NCBI GenBank assembly: GCA_002238765.1
Contig: MPMZ01000010.1
Coordinates: 1 to 64,000 of the forward strand
Direction of reading: 5' to 3'
DNA from: Nitrospira sp. bin75
Lineage (GTDB): Bacteria > Nitrospirota > Nitrospiria > Nitrospirales > UBA8639
DNA: 64,000 bases
Part shown: positions 51,894-59,987 of the stretch, in pieces
Position numbering within the stretch: the first letter of the stretch is position 1
How the letters are laid out: every line of letters starts with the position of its first letter
Translations under genes and position numbers: made by a program
Notes under the pieces: generated by a model
What the model saw: the letters and a program-made list of their open reading frames with translations, nothing else
Database searches by the model: none
Told to the model about the DNA's origin: nothing

Positions 51894-51935
51894 ATTATGG
51901 CAGTTTTGCGGGCAAAATAGATTGATGTAGATCAA
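51894..51935 (-). promoter_or_regulatory. Class II Crp/Fnr-type promoter of nirK
   Basis: TTGATGTAGATCAA at 51922-51935 is a perfect palindrome identical to the Fnr consensus TTGAT-N4-ATCAA. A -10 hexamer CATAAT lies at 51899-51894 on the minus strand. A start about 7 nt on, near 51887, puts the box centre at -41.5, the classic class II activator position. No -35 hexamer is needed. The regulator gene at 52009-52731 is the obvious candidate. Confidence 0.8.
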
Positions 51936-52008
51936 TTCCCGTATCTTTTTTGTCAAGTAAGCGGCCAAAAGAGGAGAAAGGGAGGAGATAAACGATAGAA
52001 CCGGTCAT

Positions 52009-52731
52009 TCAAGAAGCGAGCTGTTTCAAGGCGTCCATGTCGGTGATGATCAGCTTCTTGCCAGGCTGGGTAAGAAGAATGCCCTGTTCTTTCAATCGGG
52101 TCAAAATACGAACCGCGGTCTCCTCCGTGACGGCAATCATATGCGCAATTTCCTGCCGGGTGAGTTGGATCCCGATATAGACGCCTTCTGGTTCCTTCTC
52201 GCCGAGTTTTTCGGCGAACCGCAATAATAGCGCAGTCAGGCGGGTTTCGGCGGGATCGAGGGCAAGGCTTTTGGCGAGGTCTTGCGATTCCTTGAGGCGG
52301 TTCCCGAGATAACTGATGACTTGCATCGTCACGGGCGGGTGTTGGTGCAGGCATTCGAAATAGATTGCCCTGTTGAGTTTCAGAACGGTGGTTGGGCCCA
52401 TGGACTGCGCATTGCCGGGATGGACCGTATCTCCCTCAAAGGTGACCGACTCGCAGCAAAACATCTCCCCTGGCAGCAGGATCTTGAGAATCAGTTCATC
52501 CCCTTGGGGAGTGTACTTCAAACATTTGATCGCTCCCTGTTTCAAGAAATAAAACCATTCAGCCTTATCGCCCTCCCGAAAAATAAACTCACCTTTTTCA
52601 TAATGCTGTTCGACCAGCTTGGTCATGATGTCTTGGAGTGTGTCGTCGGGAAGGAAGGAGAGGAGAGGAACAGTTTTCAGAAGATCGAACTCATCCATGT
52701 CGGTGCTTTTCCCGGATCGTCTTGAAGGCAT
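52009..52731 (-). CDS. Crp/Fnr-family transcription regulator
   Basis: 240 residues from ATG 52731 (MDEFDLLKTVP at 52698 is an alternative). Cyclic-nucleotide-binding-type beta roll (KGEFIFREGDKAEWFYFLKQGAIKCLK, GEMFCCESVTFEGDT), dimer helix, and a C-terminal HTH: TRQEIAHMIAVTEETAVRILTRLKEQG. The recognition helix keeps Glu and Arg of Fnr/Crp. No N-terminal cysteine cluster, so it is not a classical Fe-S Fnr; a DNR/NnrR-like haem or NO sensor is possible. Probably controls nirK, 240 bp downstream on the same strand. Confidence 0.92.
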   Translation of the reverse strand: MPSRRSGKSTDMDEFDLLKTVPLLSFLPDDTLQDIMTKLVEQHYEKGEFIFREGDKAEWFYFLKQGAIKCLKYTPQGDELILKILLPGEMFCCESVTFEGDTVHPGNAQSMGPTTVLKLNRAIYFECLHQHPPVTMQVISYLGNRLKESQDLAKSLALDPAETRLTALLLRFAEKLGEKEPEGVYIGIQLTRQEIAHMIAVTEETAVRILTRLKEQGILLTQPGKKLIITDMDALKQLAS

Positions 52732-52999
52732 GTTTCAGGATAGTCCAATGGACTCACGTACAATATCAGGCTTGCCCGAAGACGATCTCCGGAGAGCATG
52801 GTATAATACTTCGTTCGAGTAAGGCAATCGGGTTGGGAACGGTGGAGACCAAGCTGGAAAATTCACGCATTTGCTGAAGGGATACCCACACCATCGCCGG
52901 CATTCTGAACAAAGTGAAGAATCTTTCCCTCAACCGCCGTACGTTTCAACGACGAGATCCTTTGCCTGCGGCTCAGGATGACAGACCGACCACGAGTAT
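52732..52999. repeat. Intergenic stretch with dispersed inverted-repeat element
   Basis: At about 52900-52985: ATTCTGAACAAAGTGAAGAATCT and, 40 bp on, GATCCTTTGCCTGCGGCTCAGGATGACAG. The pair of phrases is typical of a common non-coding repeat in which ATTCTGAGC and GCTCAGGATGACAG words flank a short centre. No gene seen. Confidence 0.5.
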
Positions 53000-53803
53000 T
53001 TGATGAAAATCGTCCGGTTTCAAGATTTGGCAGGTAACGTCCACTATGGCGAGTGGATCAAGGAATGGTCGGCTCTGCTCATCGAAAGAATGGTTGACGA
53101 AACGTCCCGGGTCACCGACCACGTTGTTGCGATTGACAAGCTCCTTGCTCCTGTCGAACCTCCGAGCATTCTGTGCGTGGGTTTGAATTACCGGCGGCAT
53201 GCGGAAGAAACGGGCGCAAAGATTCCCGAAAACCCCGTGTTGTTTATCAAGGCGGTGAATGCGCTTTCCCATCCCGGTGATCCCATCGTCATTCCCAAAG
53301 TCGCCCCTGGACAGGTCGATTGTGAAGGCGAATTGGCGGTAGTCATTGGAAAGCCCGGGAAGAATATTGAACCGCACCGGGCCCTTGACCACGTGCTGGG
53401 ATACACGTGCGCCAACGATGTCAGCGCCCGGCGTTGGCAAAAAGAGGGCGGGGGTAAGCAATGGTGCCGGGGAAAGTCCTTCGATACGTTCTGCCCTCTC
53501 GGCCCCTGTTTGGTCACCCCCGACGAGATACCGGATCCCAACAATCTCAAGATCAAAACCACGCTGAATGACAAGATTATGCAGGATTCGACCACTGCGG
53601 ACATGATTTTCGACGTTCCAACCTTAATCAGCTTTTTGAGCGAAGGGACGACGTTGTTGCCGGGAACGGTTATCCTGACGGGGACTCCGCAAGGCGTCGG
53701 GTTTGCGCGAAACCCGCCGGTCTTTCTCAAAAAGGGAGACCGGGTCGCCATTGAAATCGAACGAATCGGCACGCTTGTCAGTCCCGTTTCCGAGGAAATG
53801 TAA
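53000..53803 (+). CDS. Fumarylacetoacetate hydrolase (FAH) family protein
   Basis: 267 residues; TTG 53000 or ATG 53003. Residues 1-60 are a small N-terminal domain; then PPSILCVGLNYRRHAEETG, CEGELAVVIGKPGKNI (metal Glu pair), GYTCANDVSARRWQ (metal Asp), RGKSFDTFCPLGP and LLPGTVILTGTPQGVGFAR. The family contains acylpyruvases, hydratases and decarboxylases such as oxaloacetate decarboxylase; the substrate cannot be told. Confidence 0.92.
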   Translation: MMKIVRFQDLAGNVHYGEWIKEWSALLIERMVDETSRVTDHVVAIDKLLAPVEPPSILCVGLNYRRHAEETGAKIPENPVLFIKAVNALSHPGDPIVIPKVAPGQVDCEGELAVVIGKPGKNIEPHRALDHVLGYTCANDVSARRWQKEGGGKQWCRGKSFDTFCPLGPCLVTPDEIPDPNNLKIKTTLNDKIMQDSTTADMIFDVPTLISFLSEGTTLLPGTVILTGTPQGVGFARNPPVFLKKGDRVAIEIERIGTLVSPVSEEM

Positions 53804-53829
53804 AAGGGGTGGCGCATGCCACTGAACGG

Positions 53830-55392
53830 TTACGGCCGGTTCGTCCGGGCGGGCGGGTCCAGATAGTTGCGTGCTTGCCAGACGAGTATGAGCACGGGCA
53901 GCCCCAGCAAGGCGGTCAGCATGAAGAAATGTGAATAACCCAGACTATCCACAATGGAACCCGAGTAGCCCCCCAGGATTTTCGGGAACAGGGTCATGAG
54001 CGAGCTGAAGATGGCATATTGCATGGCGGTGAATTGGATATTGGTCAGACTGGAGAGGAAGGCGACAAAGGCGGCGCCGGCCAATCCCGCCGACAGGTTA
54101 TCGACGGAAATGACCAGATAGAGCATGCCGAGATCGTGTCCCACCGCGGCCAACGCGATAAACAGGAGGTTGGTGGCGGCGGACAACAGAGCCCCGAGCA
54201 AGAGAATACGGATCACGCCGTATCGGACGGACAGGAGACCTCCCAGAAACCCGCCGGCAATGGTCATGAAGAGCCCGAAGGTTTTCACGACACCGGCGAT
54301 TTCCGGCTTGGTGAATCCCACGTCCTGGTAGAACACGTTGGCGATGACACCCAAGACAATGTCGGAAATACGGTAAACCCCGACCAGCAGCAACAGCAGT
54401 AACGCGGAGTTCAGCCCATATCGCTTGAAGAAGTCTTTCAGCGGGGCGACGTAGGTATCCTGCATCATCTCCCGGCTGACGATACCGGTGCGAATCATGA
54501 ATGAGGCGATGACCCATGCCGTGGCCACGCCCGTCACCAATCGCGCCGTTTCGACCAGGAACCTCGCGCCGGCTTCGGCACCGAGTACGCCGGCCAGCGT
54601 GTGGCTCAGCTTAGCCGCCGGTCCGGATGAATAGTAGAAGATCAGGATGAATCCGCTCACGGCGGCGACAAACATGAACAGAAACCTCACATAATCTCCG
54701 GTCGCCCGGGGAGGCATGCGCGTGGTACGGATGGGTGGTTCGGCAATGACCAGCGTCGTGCATACGCCCACCGACATGGCCGCGGCCATGATGAGATAGG
54801 CCGACTGCCAGGCCTGATAGTCATAGGCACTCATGGCCGATCCGAAGTCGCTGGCCAGGAACAACGTTCCCGCCCCCGAGGCCAGCATCCCGATACGATA
54901 CCCCGCGATATACGTGGACGCCATCAGGGCTTGGAGCGAGACGTCCGCGGATTCGATTCGGTAAGCGTCCACCACGATATCCTGGGTGGCGGATGAAAAT
55001 CCCAGCAGCACGGCGGCCAACGCCATCATGGTCAGGCTGGTGTGTCCCTGGGCCGGATCAATCAGAGCCATGCCGACAATCGACGCAATGATGGAACCTT
55101 GCGCCAGCAGCAGCCACCCGCGTCGCCGTCCCAAGCTCCGGGTCAGGAGTGGGAGGGGTAAGGTGTCCACGAGGGGCGCCCAGACGAATTTGAAGGAATA
55201 GCCTAACGCGGCCCAACTGAAAAAGGTGACGGCCGAACGTTCGACTCCGGCCTCACGCAACCACAACGACAACGACGAAAAAATCAACAGGAGGGGAAGC
55301 CCGGCCGAGAAGCCGAGAAAGAACATGGTGAGGACCCGTGGGTGCCCGAACGACTGCAAGGAGTGTCGCCAAGGGTGGGAGATCGCGTTCAT
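53830..55392 (-). CDS. AmpG-like MFS permease
   Basis: 520 residues, 12 or more membrane helices. FFLGFSAGLPLLLIFSSLSLWLREAGVERSAVTFFSW, KFVWAPLVDTLPLPLLTRSLGRRRGWLL and GFSSATQDIVVDAYRIE are AmpG signatures. AmpG imports anhydro-muropeptides for cell-wall recycling. A longer central loop (about 215-300) is normal for large AmpG forms. Convergent with the FAH gene. Confidence 0.9.
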   Translation of the reverse strand: MNAISHPWRHSLQSFGHPRVLTMFFLGFSAGLPLLLIFSSLSLWLREAGVERSAVTFFSWAALGYSFKFVWAPLVDTLPLPLLTRSLGRRRGWLLLAQGSIIASIVGMALIDPAQGHTSLTMMALAAVLLGFSSATQDIVVDAYRIESADVSLQALMASTYIAGYRIGMLASGAGTLFLASDFGSAMSAYDYQAWQSAYLIMAAAMSVGVCTTLVIAEPPIRTTRMPPRATGDYVRFLFMFVAAVSGFILIFYYSSGPAAKLSHTLAGVLGAEAGARFLVETARLVTGVATAWVIASFMIRTGIVSREMMQDTYVAPLKDFFKRYGLNSALLLLLLVGVYRISDIVLGVIANVFYQDVGFTKPEIAGVVKTFGLFMTIAGGFLGGLLSVRYGVIRILLLGALLSAATNLLFIALAAVGHDLGMLYLVISVDNLSAGLAGAAFVAFLSSLTNIQFTAMQYAIFSSLMTLFPKILGGYSGSIVDSLGYSHFFMLTALLGLPVLILVWQARNYLDPPARTNRP

Positions 55393-55522
55393 CGTTTTTC
55401 AATACAAGCCGTCTATCGTGATGCCCGGTTGTGACCGGGGCGTCTTGCCCGGTAGTCTGCCATGCTCTACTATTGGGCGTCCATAGAATAGAGAAGCAGG
55501 ATGTGAATGGAGAAAGGGCGTG

Positions 55523-56476
55523 ATGACGAAATACACCGACTTCATCAATTATCACCTGTCGATGTTGGTTGATGAGACGCGGACGGGTGCCTACAGTCAA
55601 GCGATTTCCCGTGTCGTGAAACCGGGTGACGTGGTGGTGGACGTGGGGTGCGGGTCAGGCATTCTTTCCTTCTTTGCGTGTCGCGCCGGTGCCCGTCACG
55701 TGTATGCCGTGGAGAGCGAGGCCGTGATCAATATTGCCCAACTCGTGGCGGAGAAAAACGGGTTTCAGGATCGGATCACGTTTTACAACGACGCGTCTTT
55801 CAACGTGGAGTTGCCTGAACCCGCGGACGTGATCGTCATGGAAACGATGGGGACGTTCGGGTTCGAGGAAGGCATTCTCGGTTCCCTGACCGATGCACGG
55901 GATCGTTTTCTCAAGAAAGGCGGGAGGCTCATTCCTCACGGCGTGGACCTGTTTCTTGTCCCCGTCGAACTGCCGCAATTTTATGAACACGTGGTCGATT
56001 TTTGGGTCACCCGCTGTCAGGGATTCGACTTCTCCCCCGTTCGTCACTTGACGGTGAACAACTTTCATCCGCTGAAGCTCCATGAAGGAACGTTTCTTGG
56101 CGATCCCATGCGCGTGCAAGAAGTCGAATTCGGGAAAACGACGCAGGCGGAAGTCAAGGCCGCCTTCTCCGTCTCTGCCAAACGCCGGGGCTGGTTCCAT
56201 GGGCTGGCGGGTTGGTTCAGCGCCGAATTGATCCCGGAACTGTCCATCTCCAATGGCCCACGGGATAAAGCCTCTCATTGGGGGCTGGCCTTTTTCCCCA
56301 TCGATCGTCCCGTTTCCGTGGATCGCGGCAACCGCATCGAGGTGGAAATGTCCTCAACGGGAAACGGGGAGTATTGGCATTGGAACATTTCGGTGAACGG
56401 GCTGCGGTTCGAACACTCCACCTCCAAAGGGTCCCTGCCTTCTGTTTCAAAACACCCGATCTCGTTATCCGGATAG
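55523..56476 (+). CDS. Bacterial protein arginine methyltransferase-like protein
   Basis: 317 residues (GTG 55520 or ATG 55523). SAM-binding VDVGCGSGILSFFACRAGA (about 40-58), then the double-E loop VMETMGTFGFEEG in which the two glutamates are 9 residues apart as in PRMTs (about 108 and 117), a beta-barrel half, and DKASHWGLAFF near residue 255, the counterpart of the PRMT THW loop. This is the eukaryotic-type PRMT architecture rather than a ribosomal or small-molecule methyltransferase. Targets unknown. Stands alone between ampG and a haem protein gene. Confidence 0.8.
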   Translation: MTKYTDFINYHLSMLVDETRTGAYSQAISRVVKPGDVVVDVGCGSGILSFFACRAGARHVYAVESEAVINIAQLVAEKNGFQDRITFYNDASFNVELPEPADVIVMETMGTFGFEEGILGSLTDARDRFLKKGGRLIPHGVDLFLVPVELPQFYEHVVDFWVTRCQGFDFSPVRHLTVNNFHPLKLHEGTFLGDPMRVQEVEFGKTTQAEVKAAFSVSAKRRGWFHGLAGWFSAELIPELSISNGPRDKASHWGLAFFPIDRPVSVDRGNRIEVEMSSTGNGEYWHWNISVNGLRFEHSTSKGSLPSVSKHPISLSG

Positions 56477-56481
56477 CGCCG

Positions 56482-57066
56482 TTACTGAATGGGAAAGGAA
56501 ATCACGATCCCACCCATCACGTCCCCCAACTTATAGTCTTTTTTGTACGAGAGAACGTGTCCATTGTGGCAATTGATGCAGGACACGGACACGGCATGGT
56601 CGGCGTACACGGCTTTGAAAAACTTTTGCGTTCCTCGCTGAATGACGCCGGTATAGGGACGGCTCGGGTCTTCCAGCACGGCGGTCAATCCGGCTTTTTC
56701 GAAGTCCGTGGTGGGTCCGTTTTTCTCATAAATGGGGTGTAGGCTGGCCAACCGGAATTGGAGGCCCAGGCCCTGCTGCTCCACGTGCAATCCTGACAGC
56801 AACAGCATTTGAGCGGGGAGGGGCAATGATTTCGTTTGCTTCCAATATTCCCGGGAAGTCACGACCTTGTGCGCTTCCATCCGTTCGACCACGTGGGTCG
56901 TATACAACGTGCGATCCGCTTGAATGACGGCGTGAATGTAATCGGCCACCACGCGTGGGGGAACGCCGCCGGCCGTGGGTTCTTCACCGGATCCTGCATG
57001 GAGGGGAAAGGCGAGCAGCGCGAAGCAGGTGATTCCGAGGACTGTTCCCATGGATGATTTGTTCAT
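56482..57066 (-). CDS. c-type haem protein, DUF3365/Tll0287-like
   Basis: 194 residues from ATG 57066 with AAGGAGG 6 nt upstream. Signal peptide (GTVLGITCFALLAFPLHAG). One haem c motif SCINCHNGH near residue 173. The helical body VADYIHAVIQADRTLYTTHVVERM... and GVIQRGTQKFFKAVYAD match DUF3365, a PAS-like periplasmic haem domain found as sensor or redox protein. Function unknown. Convergent with the PRMT-like gene. Confidence 0.8.
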   Translation of the reverse strand: MNKSSMGTVLGITCFALLAFPLHAGSGEEPTAGGVPPRVVADYIHAVIQADRTLYTTHVVERMEAHKVVTSREYWKQTKSLPLPAQMLLLSGLHVEQQGLGLQFRLASLHPIYEKNGPTTDFEKAGLTAVLEDPSRPYTGVIQRGTQKFFKAVYADHAVSVSCINCHNGHVLSYKKDYKLGDVMGGIVISFPIQ

Positions 57067-57247
57067 GGCCACACCTCCTTGGATGAGAACATGATGACTC
57101 GTATCATCCTCCTTTTGCCTGGATGAACTCAATCAAAAAAGAACTGGTGGGGCACTTCTGGCGATAAAACGGAGGACGATCGAGGGCGCAAGACGCACGT
57201 CGGGAAAAGAAGATTTCCTGAAAGGGGAGCGGTGGTGAAGCGAACGG
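57067..57247. other. Intergenic, no feature seen
   Basis: Contains the ribosome site of the haem protein gene (AAGGAGG, about 57072-57079 on the minus strand) and otherwise no recognisable element. Confidence 0.3.
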
Positions 57248-57916
57248 TTATGGCCGGCTGACGATCAACCGTTGGCCGATGGAAATAATATTATCGGTCA
57301 GGTTATTCCATCGCTTCAATTGATCAACGGTCACGCCATGCGTGCGAGAAATCCGGTAGAGGGTATCTCCCTTGACAACGGTGTAATAGGTTGGGGTTCC
57401 AAAGCCGCCGGCACCGGTTGTCCCCATGTCCATGCCGGTGGCCTCGGTTTTCTCTATGCCCAATTCGTTGAATTCCGACTCGTCGAACGAAAAATCATTT
57501 AGCTCGAACTCCGAGAGTGCAGGGTCGGAAAAAGACATATCGGGTGAGATCTCCATATCTCCTGAATCGCCGGGCATGGTATTGGCCGGCGCAGTTGTCT
57601 GCCGGCGGGCCATTTGATCTTGAAGGGAATCACGCTCAGCGCTCAGTTCACGGTTTTGCGATCCCAACGTTGAGATTTCCTGTCGAGCTTCTTGCAAGCG
57701 GGCGTCGAGTTCGCCCGTACGCTGTTCCTCTTGTGCCAACAAACGTTGGAAGTTCAGGGCCTTCGCCTTTTCTGCCTCATATTGACCGGAACTCACACAG
57801 CCCGTCACCAGGGCTGCACTCATCAGGGACAGTATTCCAAACCAAAGAGTCCATTTGGTTGAGGATGAGCCGAGGTTGTGTTGGTGGCGTGCTCCGGGCT
57901 GAGGGTTTGGAATCAT
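57248..57916 (-). CDS. LysM-domain lipoprotein
   Basis: 222 residues. An unusually long basic N-tail, then ILSLMSAALVTGCVS with lipobox VTGC (about Cys40). A coiled coil follows (NFQRLLAQEEQRTGELDARLQEARQEISTL), an acidic low-complexity part (about 120-165), and a C-terminal LysM domain: YYTVVKGDTLYRISRTHGVTVDQLKRWNNL...IGQRLIV. It would anchor in a membrane and bind peptidoglycan. Paralogue at 58064 shares the first half. Confidence 0.85.
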   Translation of the reverse strand: MIPNPQPGARHQHNLGSSSTKWTLWFGILSLMSAALVTGCVSSGQYEAEKAKALNFQRLLAQEEQRTGELDARLQEARQEISTLGSQNRELSAERDSLQDQMARRQTTAPANTMPGDSGDMEISPDMSFSDPALSEFELNDFSFDESEFNELGIEKTEATGMDMGTTGAGGFGTPTYYTVVKGDTLYRISRTHGVTVDQLKRWNNLTDNIISIGQRLIVSRP

Positions 57917-58063
57917 CGTCAGGCTCTCTTTCTGGATTCATCCATGTAGGTTGGTGCGGAAAACGTATCTGTAGATGGTTAGGCTGGAATAGCGAAACAG
58001 ACCATCATATTAAGAATAAAAGGAGAGCCCGGAAAAGTCAAATGCCGGTCAAGGCAAGCAAGG
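57917..58063. other. Duplicated upstream region of the lipoprotein genes
   Basis: The sequence just upstream of 57916 (AATCATCGTCAGGCTCTCTTTC) is repeated as AATCATCATCAGGCTCTCTTTC upstream of 58573, so the duplication includes the control region. No separate gene. Confidence 0.5.
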
Positions 58064-58573
58064 TCACTTCGGCTCTACGCTATCGAGCAGATTCCTCAGT
58101 TCTTCATCGCTCACAAAAGGATCGGACAGCGATGGTTCGGGAAGCGGGCGATCCTCGGAGGGGGCGGGGTCGTTTGAGAGAGCCGGGGAGTCCGGAGCAG
58201 GTTCCTGTTCCGGCTGGCTACTGCTTTGCTCTTTCATGGCATTGAGATTAGCGGTCAGATCACGGTTTTGCGATTCCAACGCCTCGATTTTGTCCTTCGT
58301 CTGCTTCAATTGGGCGTTGAGTTCGTTGAGTTCCTTGTCCTTTTGCGCCAACTTGGCATCCAGTGTGTCTCCGCGTTTTTCCTCTTGCGCCAACAAGCGT
58401 TGAAAATTCAAGCCCCTGACCTTTTCCGCCTGATATTGCTCTTTACTGACGCATCCCGTCGAGAGAACGGCGCCCAGCAAGAAGAGTATTCCCGCCTGAA
58501 ACGTCAATCGTGTTGAAAAGAAGCGAGGGGCGGATCGGCGAGGCACTCCGGGCTGAGGTTTTGCAATCATCAT
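58064..58573 (-). CDS. Coiled-coil lipoprotein, paralogue without LysM
   Basis: 169 residues. Same order as the gene at 57248: basic tail, GILFLLGAVLSTGCVS with lipobox STGC, then GLNFQRLLAQEEKRGDTLDAKLAQKDKELNELNAQL coiled coil and an acidic, proline-rich tail ending in DEELRNLLDSVEPK. The LysM domain is absent. The two are tandem duplicates that have diverged at the C-terminus. Function unknown; an envelope coiled coil tether is plausible. Confidence 0.8.
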   Translation of the reverse strand: MMIAKPQPGVPRRSAPRFFSTRLTFQAGILFLLGAVLSTGCVSKEQYQAEKVRGLNFQRLLAQEEKRGDTLDAKLAQKDKELNELNAQLKQTKDKIEALESQNRDLTANLNAMKEQSSSQPEQEPAPDSPALSNDPAPSEDRPLPEPSLSDPFVSDEELRNLLDSVEPK

Positions 58574-59021
58574 CAGGCTCTCTTTCCAATTTCAGGGTCG
58601 GTCTAGGGACGAGAAACGATAGATTCTCAAGGTCGGCTTGGCAAATAAGAATAGTGAGAGACGCTCAGGAATGTCAAATGCCGGCACCGTCGGACCCTCT
58701 GGCATGAGTCATTGCATGAAAAGAGTCAACGACACTTCGACTTGGTCATTCCGGGAATGAACATCTAAAAAAGCAAGTCGGTTGGATTAGCCCTTCGACT
58801 ACGCTCAGGACAGGCGTGGAGTAATCCGACATATCGTGTCCTCGTCAAACGGCAAAGCTGTCAGGTTACGCTTCGCCAACCTGACCTACGGGCTGCTTAG
58901 CCGCTTGAGGGCAACAAAGTCCTCCGTCGCTGGTTGAACAGGAACGTTCATTGACCCTCAAAAACGCCTGTGCTAGCTTGTATTTGATTGCAAACCCGGG
59001 TTTTCCGAAAGGCCGCCTACC
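58574..59021. repeat. Intergenic region dense in dispersed repeats
   Basis: No gene. Contains GCCCTTCGACTACGCTCAGG at about 58791, flanked by TCGGTTGGATTA and TAATCCGACA as imperfect inverted arms, and at about 58860 the hairpin CAGGTTACGCTTCGCCAACCTG followed by ACCTACGGGCTG. Both are widespread intergenic repeat types. Confidence 0.55.
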
Positions 59022-59981
59022 ATGTCTCCTAGCTCCGAACGACACCCTGAACAGCAGAGAATGATGCAGGTCGAGGGGATTTCCCTGCGCCTGGCCCAAC
59101 CCGATCCTTCACAGCAGGAATGGATCGGCGATCGGGAAGTCCTTCAACAACTTCTCGCGTGCTGGCTCGTGGTGGATGAAAAGGATCTTCCGCTGTGCCC
59201 GCGAATCATGGGCCAACCCGGCATAGGCAAGACGACCCTGGCCACGTCCGCCGCGCGGGAGCGGAAACAGGACTTCTATATCTATCAATGTACGGCCGAT
59301 ACGAGGCCCGAGGATTTATTGATTACGCCGGTGATTGCGGAAAGGAGCACGATTCAGTACCAGGCCTCTCCGCTGGTCACCGCGATGTTGACCGGTGGAG
59401 TCTGTCTGTTGGACGAGGGCAATCGGATGAATGAGAAAAGTTGGGCGTCCCTCGCACCCCTGCTCGATCACCGTCGCTCGGTGGAATCCGTGGTGGCCGG
59501 TATCCAGGTCAACGCCCATGCGGATTTTCGGTGTTGTGTGACCATGAACGAAGATGCCTCCACGTATGAAGTGCCGGATTATATTCTTTCGCGGTTGCAA
59601 CCCAGTTTGAAACTCGAGTTTCCGGCCCATGACCACGAGTTGGCCATCCTCCACTATCATTTGCCGTTTTCCCCACAGGAGATTCTGACGATTACCGTGG
59701 AGTTCCTGCAAAAGGCTCATCGACTCGATCTCGGCTTTTCGGTGAGGGACGGCATTCACCTGGTGCAGTATGCGCTCAAGCGGTTGGCGCAGGATCCGTC
59801 GCACCCCCTCTCCCGCGATGAGGTCTGGCGGGAGGCGCTCATCAAAGTCCTTGGTGAGGAAGCGCTGGATCTGGAGGCGCTCGCGCAGCAGCGAAACCGG
59901 GCCGCCGGCGAACAGGCGTTTCCCAGGGGATTGGGTGATTTCTTTTTTGAACCCGATGATCCGCTCCATCCCGATAAATAA
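59022..59981 (+). CDS. MoxR-like AAA+ ATPase
   Basis: 319 residues. Walker [14 protein letters not shown] (about 63-75), Walker [19 protein letters not shown], sensor 1 [22 protein letters not shown] with the MoxR-type arginine, and a C-terminal lid. MoxR ATPases act as chaperones that activate or insert cofactors into partner proteins, usually with a VWA-domain partner. No VWA gene is here; the next gene, 6 bp downstream, encodes a 629-residue unknown protein that is the likely partner. Confidence 0.88.
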   Translation: MSPSSERHPEQQRMMQVEGISLRLAQPDPSQQEWIGDREVLQQLLACWLVVDEKDLPLCPRIMGQPGIGKTTLATSAARERKQDFYIYQCTADTRPEDLLITPVIAERSTIQYQASPLVTAMLTGGVCLLDEGNRMNEKSWASLAPLLDHRRSVESVVAGIQVNAHADFRCCVTMNEDASTYEVPDYILSRLQPSLKLEFPAHDHELAILHYHLPFSPQEILTITVEFLQKAHRLDLGFSVRDGIHLVQYALKRLAQDPSHPLSRDEVWREALIKVLGEEALDLEALAQQRNRAAGEQAFPRGLGDFFFEPDDPLHPDK

Positions 59982-59987
59982 GCGTCC

